Shown here: positions 33,066 through 43,610 of the stretch, piece after piece
Position numbering within the stretch: the stretch's first letter is position 1
Layout of the letters: each line of letters starts with the position of its first letter
Translations under genes and position numbers: made by a program
Assembly (NCBI GenBank): GCA_033065855.1
Contig: JAVXUO010001833.1
Span: 62,001-126,000, forward strand
Reading direction: 5' to 3'
Length of the DNA: 64,000 nucleotides
Origin: Escallonia rubra
Lineage: Eukaryota > Streptophyta > Magnoliopsida > Escalloniales > Escalloniaceae
The notes under the pieces: generated by a model
The model's input: the letters and a program-made list of their open reading frames with translations, nothing else
The model's database searches: none
What the model was told of the DNA's origin: nothing

Positions 33066-33226
33066 CTTTAATTCCTCTGAACTGTAAATTTAAAGAACAA
33101 TGAGTAGATTGTATTACATTATCGCCGCTAGCTTTATGTGTTCTTTAAGTTTTTCTTTTACATCGTCAAGTGGTACTGTAACACAATATACTAATTGTTC
33201 TTTCAACTTACAGTTCAAAGTAAATA
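33066..33226. repeat. Small inverted-repeat foldback
   Basis: TGAACTGTAAATTTAAAGAACAAT (24 bp with an inexact partner) at the left pairs with ATTGTTCTTTCAACTTACAG at the right, separated by ~110 bp. This is MITE-like, inside Helitron H2. Superfamily unknown. Confidence 0.5.
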
Positions 33227-33948
33227 TATAAGCGTATGCAAAGCAAACAGTTCAAAGCAAAACCCATATGGGTATGCAAATATAACACAAGAATTGCATG
33301 ACAATCTAACCGAAGTTTTGATAGTCAAAATCAAAGTCTAATACGTAAATAAATGTCTTAGCATAGAGTTTAAACGTTATACAATTGATTTTCTAGAATT
33401 GTAAGGTTTATAAATATTGCAACAATTATAGCACGAATTTTTCAACAATAAATTATACTAAAGAGTTTGATTTGTATTATAAATCCTTATATTTGGGATA
33501 TAACCAGTTTGGTGATCATGAGGTCTTATTTAAAAAATGCTAACTTATAATTCGTTTATTAAATATATATATATTACATTATTTGTTTTTAACGATGACT
33601 ATCTTATGTATATTATGTATACATCTATATATATGAATAATGATAGTACATTTAACTCAATTAGAACGTCATTTTCATTTTTTTTTATATATGAATTTTT
33701 ATATTTACACTAAAGAGTGGTTTTAAGAATATAATAATCAAAATTAAGGCATAATAAGTTAGTATATTGATTAGGTTGAGTTCTAAAATGTTTAAAATTA
33801 ATTTTTAAATTATACAATCCTCATTATCCTTGGAAAATTAATCAAATTTAAAAAAATAAGGTACCTGTCAAAATTCAAATCAATTGTTAGATAAGTTTTT
33901 TTCTAAGTCCCGTATGTTATTTAATATTAATTGTAACATTATTTTTTT

Positions 33949-36665
33949 GGGCTAATTACACCTATGTCTCTGAGGTTAGGGTATAATTACAGCCAATGAC
34001 ACTAAGTTTCAAAATATAACACACGTGACCAAAAACACTTGTATCCAACTGTCAGGGTTCTGTCCAAAAAGTGTAATTTTCGTCATTACGTATTTTGAAA
34101 ATGCCAATACTGCCCCTGTACGGTATCTCGTGAATAATTTTTATAATTTTCAAATTAGGATATCAAACTCTGATTTTTTTAAATTAGGGTTTTAAAACCC
34201 TAATTTGAAAATTAGGGTTTCAAAACCCTAATTTTTAGCTTTTTCTCCAATCTGAAATTAGTGAAAGTGGTGGCCACATCGCAAGAAGGCAACCAGTGGT
34301 GCCAACTCGCGATGAAAGGGGTGTCGTGGTCGTTGTCACATCGCAGTGCAGGGGCGATCTTGGCGGAGGATTTCGGCTTTGGAGATTGGGTTTTGCCGTG
34401 CGCCGCAAGCTGCGGCGGATATTAATCCCGCCGACTAGGTAAGATTTCAGGGGGCGGTGACGAGGGATGAAGATGGGAAGGAGAAAGATAGTGGCTGTTT
34501 TAGGTCGGGAAGAAGAGAACACCGGTGACGAGGGAGGAAAATGGGATGCAACGCCGGTGATGAGGGAGGAAGACGGGTTGCGCAGGGGAAGGGTGCGGCG
34601 CCGGGGAATGGGGTTGTGGGCATGACGGGGTGGGCGGGTGACGGGGTGGGCGGGTGACGGGGAAGGGGGAGGCAGACGGGAGGGTGGGGGTGCTGGGCGT
34701 GGGGAGAGGAACACTACAAGAAAACCAGCTTATGCCTACGGTACAGTACCGTAGGTATAGGTGCCATGTCCCGTAGGCATAGCCTATCCCTACGGTACTA
34801 TACCGTAGCCATAAGTGGCGATGCCCTAGATCTATGCCTACGGGGTTGAAGGTTATCCCTACGGTTATACCGTAGCCTATATACCTATGCCGAATTCGTA
34901 TTAACCCACTTATAGCGACGGTTTTTGTAGGATTAGCCTACGGTATAACCGTAGGAATAAGTTTTATTTTTGAATGCTATGCCTACGGGCAATACCGTAG
35001 GGATATGCTTACCCTATAGGTACCTTAAGCTATACCTACGGTACATTCCGTAGGCTAAAGTTAAACCATAGCCTTTTTTTTAAGCCTTTCCCTACGGTTT
35101 AAACCGTAGGGATTAATGCCCAGAAAATAGGACACAAACCTTTCCCTACGGTTTATACCGTAGGTACATGTGCTCTTTTTTTTTCTTTTAATCGAATGCT
35201 GGATCTTTTTTTATCACAATAACCTGCAAATACAATTGAAATATCATAAACATGTTTTGTCTTTAAAAAGCGCATTCTTACTAACCAGCCAAACATGCTC
35301 CATTTTCTCAACTACCAGTATAGCCGAATAGAAGGTGGGGGGTTTGAAGATCCAAGAGAGTCTTACTATTTCAACTAAATAACATAAAGCTCAGAAAAAG
35401 CAAAAGAAACAGCTTAATCGCAATAATTAGAAAAAATTGGAAACAAGCTCCAGCATACCCTTATGTTACAAAACTAGACAATTAGTATATAGTTGTTCTA
35501 ACAGGATTTTGGATCAGCCAAACAAGGATCATAATCCTCACCAGCAACCCAAAACATGATAAAGAAAACTAGGCAAACAAGTTTTCCTCCTCCACAAAAA
35601 CCAAAAACACTAAACAAAGGAGGAAACAAGGAACCCCAAAAGACTAGTCAACCACCATGCACCTAAAAGGGTCAGCTTTTCTCACTAGCTTCTACTGCTA
35701 ATTGTTTAACTCATGATAAACAACTCCCCAATCCCTTAACCACACTGTACAAACCATCAAAAATACATATACTCTATACAGTCAACACCCAACCACTTCT
35801 AGTAATAAAATAAGGCCTAATGAAATGCTGAATTGGGAAAGCAAGTGATCAATTAACAATCTAAAATGTGTACCTAAATCTGAAAATGATGAAGGCAGTT
35901 GATTAATTGACCGGTCACGGGTCACCGGTCGTCGACGCGTCGTCGCCTGCAGTGGGTTCTTGGCCGGTGGAGTCCTCACCTCGTCGTTGTCACTCGCCGT
36001 TCACTGATACTTCTAGATTCGAACAGAAGAAGACCTCTTCGCCGGTCCATCTCCATCTCCTTCCATGGTTCCACTCTGACCACTCGTTCCAGATCTGAGC
36101 TCTCCTCAATAGAGAGAGTCGGCTGGTGGAGGTAAAAGCCCCTGCCGGCCGTCGTGTCGGCGTGTGAGCGTGTCGCCATCAGGGGTGATGTCTGTCGTCT
36201 TCGGTTTGGTAGTGGGTGAGAGACTGAGAGACAAGTCACAGAGAGAGTCGTGCGTCTGTCAGGGGGGGAGAGAGAGAGAGAGAGAGGGAGTTGCCATACT
36301 TCTGCCGCAGGGAGTTGCCACTCTTCCAAACTGAAGCAGCACGAATAACCACGGTGCAATATTAACCGTAGGCATACATAACTTGTACCTATGGTTCCTT
36401 TTATACCGTAGGCCTTCTTGTCACCATAGGGCAATTTTGGGGTAGTGGAAGAATAAACAGTAAATTAGGGGCAATAAAAAAAATTTGAAGTAATGGCATT
36501 AAAAAAAAATTAAGGTTCCAACTTAGGGGCAATAAGGTTTTTTCATTAAAATCATTAGGGTTTTTACAATTCCGTTTGGTCAATGGACACAAGCATAATT
36601 TGTCCAAACTATTGTCTTTGAGTGTAATATCACCCCAACCTCAGGGACATAGCTGTAATTAGCCC
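33949..36665. mobile_element. MULE with 9-bp target duplication, inside Helitron H2
   Basis: Flanked by identical 9-bp TATTTTTTT (33940-33948 and 36666-36674). Terminal inverted repeats of about 45 bp start GGGCTAATTACACCTATGTC at the left and, reverse-complemented, GGGCTAATTACAGCTATGTC at the right. The interior 34250-34710 is GC-rich and proline-codon-rich on the minus strand (34235-34714), possibly captured 5' gene sequence, but low in complexity. A CACTA element splits the MULE. Confidence 0.88.
34712..36447. mobile_element. CACTA element with CCTACGGT/ACCGTAGG subterminal repeats
   Basis: Starts CACTACAAGAAAACCAGC, ends GGGGTAGTG; 3-bp target duplication GAA on both sides (34709-34711, 36448-36450). 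The first ~460 bp carry about a dozen copies of CCTACGGT and its complement in both directions, the subterminal arrays to which CACTA transposases bind. No transposase gene is visible, so it is non-autonomous. It is nested in the MULE at 33949-36665. Confidence 0.9.
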
Positions 36666-36805
36666 TATTTTTTTTTCTCTCTCTCTCTATATATATATAG
36701 ATTTTTATATTCATATTACATAGGACTTACAGAAAACCCTCATTACTCCTGCAAAATTAATTAGATATAAAAATAAGGATCATATCAAAATTTAAATTAA
36801 TTATT

Positions 36806-37800
36806 AGATCACGTTCTTATTCTAAATCTCATAAGTTACTTTTTGGATCTATGGATTTTAATTTTCGTATTAGAAAATATTTTTAAGCACATAATTGTCA
36901 AAATGAAGTCTTAATAGATTAATATATTAATTATAATTAATTTTTAATTAATGTTTTCTTCTAAATTTAAAGTATTATTTTCGTTTTTTTATATATATGA
37001 ATTTTTATATTCATATTAGAGAGTAGTTTTGAAGAAACAATAGTCCATATTAAGTCCAAATAAGTTAGTATAATGATTAGGTTGAGTTTTAGGACGATCA
37101 GAATTAATTTTTGAATTTTAAGAACATAATTATAAAAAAGAAGTCTTAATAGATCAGTATATTGATTAGGTAGGGTTTTAAAATGATTAGAATTTGTTTT
37201 TAAATTAAATAAGATTTACTGAGATAGAAGTTAATTATGATGATGTGTCATATAAAGAAGTGACGATGTTTCGCGCAAAGAAGTTATAAATGTATTTCTC
37301 GCTTCGCTTAATAAATCACGTTCTTATTCTAAATCTCATAAGTTATGTTTTGGGTCTATATATTTTAATTTTCATATTAGAAAATATTTTTAAGGACATA
37401 ATTGTCAAAATGAAGTCATAATAGATTAATATATTGGTTAAGTAGAGGTTTAGAATGATTAGAATTAGTTTTTTAATTATTTTTTTCTTGTAAATCTAAA
37501 GAATGATTTTCGTTTTTTATTTATATGAATTTTTATATTCATATTAGAGAGTAGTTTTGAAGATACAATAGTCTATATTAAGTCTTAATAAGCTAGTATA
37601 ATGATTAGGTTGAGTTTTAGAACGATTAGAATTAGTTTTCAGATTTTAAGGACATAATTATAAAAAAGAAGTCTTAATAGATTAGTATATTGATTATGTA
37701 GAGTTTTAGAATGATTAGAATTAATTTTTAAATTAAATAAGACTTATTAGGATATAAGTGTATGATGATGTGTCTCGCAGAGAAGCTATCAATGTCTTTC
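36806..37800. repeat. Tandem ~510-bp repeats at the Helitron H2 5' end
   Basis: The module CACGTTCTTATTCTAAATCTCATAAG... at about 36806 is repeated at 37317. Each module ends on plus coordinates with TTTCTCGCTTCGC, the inner part of the Helitron 5' terminus. Weaker related segments occur at 33670-33900. The Helitron start is therefore present at least twice. Confidence 0.75.
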
Positions 37801-37828
37801 TCGCTTCGCGTATTATATATTATATAGA

Positions 37829-39696
37829 TTTATCTGAAATTATATGCATGTACTATCTTTCGGATTCAGGAAACGACTTTCATGAGGGGATGTTTTTCCA
37901 TGTATAAACTAAAAAATTCCAACAGCTTTCGCCGGTCAGCCATACGATAGGGAATTCTAACCTGGATATCATATATCTGGAGTTTCTTTTTGTGGCCTAA
38001 GATCAGGCCGAAAGGCGTAGTCGATGAGCAACTTGTTAGATTCATATTTTATTGATCCTCATTTGCAGAAGATAAATGTTATCCCTACTCAGACCAGAAT
38101 TCTATATGTATCTATGAGATCGAGTATGAAATTCTAATGAAAAATACTTCTTATTTCCAAAATGAGTACAATGTCTCAATTGGGCTATATGACGTTAGTT
38201 TTAGGTCTTTTTTTGAGGATCGACAATCAAATGGTGAAAAATTATATCTAGAACATTTACGAACATTAATGTATCAGTGCTTTTTTTGTTGTTGTGTTTT
38301 TAACCTTTTTTTGCCACTGGCCACCATAGTCTGTCTTTTTCTTGCTCCATCTTTATTTTTCAAAACTCAAGAGTACAAATCTTCAGATTAAAAAAACACG
38401 AGCATATAATGGTTAATTTTTTAGTTTATATTCTTATAGTTTGTTAACTTATACATGCATTATTATCCTCATATAGTTAATTATCACATTAGTAGTACGT
38501 ATTTACATGTAGGAGTTAATTAAGCTTCTTTCATGCATGAATAGTAATTTGTTATTAACTAACCTTACCAAGTTAAATAAATCACTACGAATGGTAAAGT
38601 TATAGGATTAGATAAATTATATCTTATGTAAAGTTGAACCTTTCGAAGTTTTTTGTACTAACCCTCGATTTTGTTTTTTCACCTTTTGGTCCCCCCGATT
38701 AGACTTTCTCGATCTGCGCGCCTCTACCATTGTGCAAGTTTACTTGTTCAGCTAAATGGCTTAAAAAAGATCAGCGTAGTTAGAAGAAATGTAGAAAGTA
38801 ACTTTTTGCTTACATGAAACATGACATTATCCATACGTGACAATTGCAATGGCGACTAAATAAGGAGCTTAGAGACCTAGAAATAAAATGTTTAGCAACT
38901 ATGCCTTACGTTGCCAATAAACCGACTATCGTCGAAAATGTACACACTAGTGATTCAAGTCTCATTTCCTTACAGAGGCGTTGCCAATAAAGCGTCAATG
39001 AAGACACTTTGAGAGACAAAACAACCAAAGTCCCAGATATATAAAAGCGAAGTTTTTCTATAGTTATTTGCTGTTATTGAGAACCATACAGCGACAGACA
39101 ACACCTGTTGTTATATTGCTAATCGAATGCAAGCGATCCATTTCTTTTTTTCTTTTTCCTTTTTTTTTTTTGGTAAAAAAAGGGATCCATTTCTGTAGAC
39201 ATGCGGTTCATAGAAGCCGTGTGTCCACTATTGAGCCTCACGTGGATCTCGCCTTTTTCTTTTCAGCAACGAAAATGTAGTTAAAGGGATTCATGAAAGA
39301 TTCGTATTTTACATTAAGGCCCTAGACTTGCCCTTAAAGGAAACAAACTGGGCAGAAAGTGGCCTGATCCATGAATGATCAGTATTTTACAACAAATAAA
39401 GGCCGTCGATGCTTTCCAAAGTTAGAATGTTGAGTCACCAAAATGAACCTCCTTTTTCTTAATTACTACAACGACTAATTAAAAAACCATACTTATCTGC
39501 CGAATAATAATAACAAATAATACTATTTTCACATTTTTATGAGTTTTTTTACCATTTTGAGTAACAATATTAATAACCCACGTGTTGAGGTTTTTATTAA
39601 TAAAACTCACATAGAACATTATAAAAAAAATTGCGACATAAGAGAAGATACAATATGAGAGATAATTATATGTATATACAAACATATATATACATA
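37829..39696. other. Host flank shared with copy B, no gene recognised
   Basis: Collinear with 56543-58340. The open frame 38137-38391 is cut by a ~95-bp difference in copy B (38226-38330 absent at 56943), so it is probably not a gene. No RNA gene seen. Confidence 0.55.
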
Positions 39697-42600
39697 CACT
39701 ACAAGAATTATGACTTTTAGTGACGGAATTTTCCGTCGCTAAAAGTGGATAATCCGTCAGTGAAGACTTTTAGCGACGAATTGTCCGTCGCTAAAAATCC
39801 GTGGGTGAAAATCCCATTGCTAAAAGATTAGCGACAAATTTTGGTATTCCGTCGGCAAATAAATTACTTTTACCGACGGAATTAAATACTTTTAGCGACG
39901 GATAATTCCGTCGCTAAAGATATTTTCTAAATTTTTCCTATTTTCTTAATTTCTTTTAAAAAACTTTTAGCGACGGAGATTTCGTCGCTAAAAATCCATT
40001 ACAAAAAATCTTCAACAACATTACTTCCGTCGCTAAAAATGTTTACTGATATGTAAAAAGACTTTTAGCGACAGAATTCCGTTGCTAAAAATTCAATTGT
40101 AAAAGTAAAAAAAAAAACTTTTTTATTTATATACTTTTTAGAAACCAAACCTGTTTCATAGAATTAACCATAATCAACCAATACAACAACAATTTAATTC
40201 TTTAAACTAGCATTCATCCATCTAACAACTTTAAGTAAAACAAATAAGATTTAAGAAATATACACTTCAACTACCAAAATTAGATGTTCACTAAAGATAA
40301 CAGTATCACATCGTTAATCCCAAAAAGTTAATCACAAGTTTTATTCCTGCCAAAAGAATATAAATCAAGAACTTTGCTCCAAAATTTCCCACAGACGAAG
40401 GACATCACATGTACTTCTATACCATCTTCCAACTTTTTGTATTATGAGTCTTTCTAAGAATCAATTGAGGATTAGAAAGTACATAAGTATTGCTGGTAGG
40501 TCTAAACACAAAGCCTCAATAATGCCACCATCAATCTCTCTGTCCACAGTTGCTACTTGTAACTCTTTGTCGATCACAACCTGATAAGGATAATCAGTTG
40601 TATAAACAAAATGAATAGAAGAAAAATACTTGTTAAATTTCAACCAAAAACAGCCAACACCAGTTGCAAGATATAATGCAAAATTCATGGAGTCCTTTCA
40701 GATGTAATGAACTAAAAAAGAACACAAAGCAATTAAGGATAAAAAGTGTTGGTGCAATGAACTAAAGAAGAACACAAAGAAACAAAATTTATCTAATAAT
40801 TACGTGTGTCAACAAATAACAACCTTGTTATTTTAATTACGGGTCTATATTCGAAAGTTGAACAGCAATGTTTGTTCTAAAAACCTCATTGTCATTTGAA
40901 CAACAATGTTTCGCGGTTACAACTGAGACAAGAAATTAGAAGGCAGGCTAAAAAGGGGGAAACAGTTAGAAAAAAAGCAGGCCAGGGCAATGGGAATACT
41001 GCTGTAGCTTGAAGTCTGTTTTGGCAAAGTTTAAACGAATTATATAAGGGCCAAGGCACTATAAATTTATATGAGAAAGTGGAATAGAAAAATCTTTTCT
41101 TGCATCTCCCCTTCATACAGTTAGTTGGAGAGAGAAACAAGGCCAATCAAAAACTGATGTTGCAAGCTGGGATGCCAACTAAAATGTGGTGATTCAAGAT
41201 ACAGAGGAGGAGTTGTATTTGAAAACTTACCGAACAGAGAATTGACTTAAGAAGAGAAGCACAACCAGAATCAGATATGCTCATTGCAAGGTATTGCTTC
41301 TGCATAAGCACATCTTATGCAGAGCCACAGCATGTGGTGCCATTGTACTTGCAAACTCAATAGGAGTCTTGGAGGTAGAGGGAGCCCCTATTAACACATA
41401 AAGAGGAACACAACAGCAAATCAGAATGCAAACAACGAAATAAATCGTGAACATAAAACGTATTTGAATCAGTACATCGAGGTTGTGAAAAAGAAGGAAT
41501 AAGAAGCTGCAACAAACACAAAAACAAGAGTGTGATCAAACAACCATCAGCCATGGCTAGCTCTAAAATGAGGGAAACAATAAGCTCCCAATTCAACAAG
41601 CTCTTCCAATCTACTGCATGAGAAGCTTATGTAGGCCTAACTCTGCCCCAAAAAAAAAAAAAAATGCATTGATAAGAGACAAAATAAGCTTATCTGCAGA
41701 CATAACTTTCTCGATATGAGCCATCCTGGATATTGCCAACACTTTCTTCTCGCTCTCCCTCTATTATTGGCTCATATCCCCATTGATCTCTTTTGCATCT
41801 CAGCTTCAATATTCTAAAAGTAGGAAGATCTATCTATATTCCTATTCCTCTCTTTCTAACAAGAGCATTTGGCATTGATGGTTGTCAGTAAAGAATGGAG
41901 GCAACTAGTGGGCAGTCTATATAGTTTGACTTGGCCTCAGTTCTTACGACAGATTCATTTGTAATGGATATTCCACCTTGGGTGCCCGAGGGTTAACGAT
42001 TTGAAAAGCAGTTAACAAACTCTAAACAATGAGATACTGACTAGCGTGTCTTAAAGCCCATAGTATTTTCTAGTAAACACAACTTTTAATCTAACATCTT
42101 AGTAACAAAAGGCAGACCCAACTTTGTGCGTCCAGTGCATTACACTAAAACAAGAAAGGTGGAAGCTTTACCTGAGTTAGGGAGAGAGGGGGCGTGAGCT
42201 AGGCGGCGGAGTAGGCTTCGCGGATCTGTGGGCTTCGCAACGTCCTGTCCTTGGCAGCAGCGGCAAGGACGGCTATAGGAAGAGAGGCGCGGCGGCATGT
42301 TATGTACGGAGGTTGGTGTGGTAGGGAAGGGGGAGAGAGAGTGAGGCGGTAGATGTGTGGTGAGGGTATGGAACGTGGGTTGGGCGCGCGCGTTGAGTGC
42401 TTCGTTTGGGCGGCAGCAGTAGCGAGGGTGGGTGCCGTGGGAGGCGACCGGGAAGAGGAGAGGCGGCGCAGTATGTGGGTGGCGGCCGACAATTTGTTGT
42501 GTGTGAGAGAGGGGAATAGGGGTGAGGAGAGAAGAAAGAAAAGAGCGGCGGGGTGCCAAAAGAAAATTTAAGGTTCGGTTGATTTATAGTCATCATTTCC

Positions 42601-42821
42601 AAAATAAGAAAAATTCAAAAGAATGAAGAAAATACAAAAAATACTTTTAGCGTTGGAAAATCCGTCGATATTTTCCCGTCGCTAAATATTTTTACCGACG
42701 GAAAAATCTATCGGTAAAAACCTTTAGCAACGGACTAAGATTAGACAGGGAAATCCGTCGCTAAAGGTGACTTTTAGCGACGGATTTGTGTCCGTCGCTA
42801 AAGATGTGTTTTCTTATAGTG
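39697..42821. mobile_element. 3.1-kb CACTA element with TTTTAGCGACGG subterminal repeats
   Basis: Starts CACTACAAGAATTATGAC and ends TTTTCTTATAGTG; 3-bp target duplication ATA at 39694-39696 and 42822-42824. Both ends carry many TTTTAGCGACGGA/TCCGTCGCTAAAA words in both orientations. Copy B lacks the element (58335-58345). The interior has a GC-rich stretch at 42140-42560 that is open on the minus strand but proline and serine-rich. No TNP-type transposase is seen, so it is a non-autonomous element. Confidence 0.9.
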
Positions 42822-42944
42822 ATATACGTATTATATGACTTATAATAAAGTAAAAGGAGGGAAATTAATTTTGTTAGACTATGAAAATATATTAGGCTTG
42901 TGTAAAATATAAGAAAGTTTCAACATTTGAATGAGATATAAATT

Positions 42945-42975
<31 letters not shown>

Positions 42976-43109
42976 TTTGTATTTAAATGGGACATACTGA
43001 ACGTGGAAGAGAGAGAAAAATGAAACTTATTTGATTGGTTGAATGCCAAATGGCATAAAAAGAGGCATGTCAAGTAAGAAAAAAAATATTACATTATCTC
43101 AGTTTCGGC

Positions 43110-43155
<46 letters not shown>

Positions 43156-43242
43156 CAGTTTCTTCTCCTACGTCTCTAAGTTCCACGTCCCTTGTACTTT
43201 ATCAATTAAAATAAGAGCAAAACCAAAAGTTCATGCACACTT
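42822..43242. other. Host flank with (TA)n, no gene
   Basis: Collinear with 58341-58719. It includes a (GA)n tract near 42953-42976 and a (TA)n microsatellite at 43114-43153 that is nearly absent from copy B. Confidence 0.7.
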
Positions 43243-43478
43243 TGTAGAATTTAAAAGTTCAAGATAAAGACAATTGGCAAAGAAATGAATGAAATATGAG
43301 GATTATTTCATTCAATCGTTTGATGCAAACAAAATGATGAACCAGTAGTGCCTTTATATAGACTTATACATAACAAGAATTCCTAAAAACATGAACCACT
43401 ACACCATTAAACTACTAAGCCACTAAAAGATAATTCTAGAACAAATTATCTTTAACAACTTTGAATCATTCTTCAACA
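43243..43478 (-). repeat. 3' LTR of Copia copy A
   Basis: Starts TGTAGAATTT and ends TCTTCAACA on the plus strand (TGTTGAAGA..TTCTACA on the element strand). A polypurine tract AAGAGGGGC on the minus strand lies just inside it (43479-43487). Confidence 0.85.
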
Positions 43479-43610
43479 GCCCCTCTTGATTCGAATGTGG
43501 ACATTCTAAGTCATCTTCTAAAGTAAATATGCTTATGAACATGAAGTGGCTTGGTCAAAATTTCAGCCACCTGCTCATTTGTAATGCAATACATCAATGT
43601 TATCATGTCT

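Larger units (their letters stand above)
31229..37828 (-). mobile_element. 6.6-kb non-autonomous Helitron (H2)
   Basis: On the minus strand it starts TCTATATAATATATAATACG (ending at 37828 on plus coordinates) and finishes with a perfect 7-bp hairpin CCCGTGC-TTG-GCACGGG (31241-31257), then CTAG (31229-31232). It sits between host A (31228) and T (37829). The empty site AATACGA|TTTATCT is intact in copy B around 56542. No Rep/helicase gene is visible. Its interior is AT-rich and carries a MULE that in turn carries a CACTA. Three older 3' remnants of the same family occur at 17521, 18016 and 51677. Confidence 0.92.

Noticed and set aside
34235..34714. 159-codon minus-strand open frame, proline-rich
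   Set aside because: Low-complexity GC-rich DNA inside a MULE, running into the CACTA tip; no homology I can recognise. Kept only as a possible captured 5' gene fragment.
42140..42602. Three overlapping minus-strand frames of ~100-139 codons
   Set aside because: All frames are open because the tract is GC-rich and repetitive inside a CACTA; no motif.
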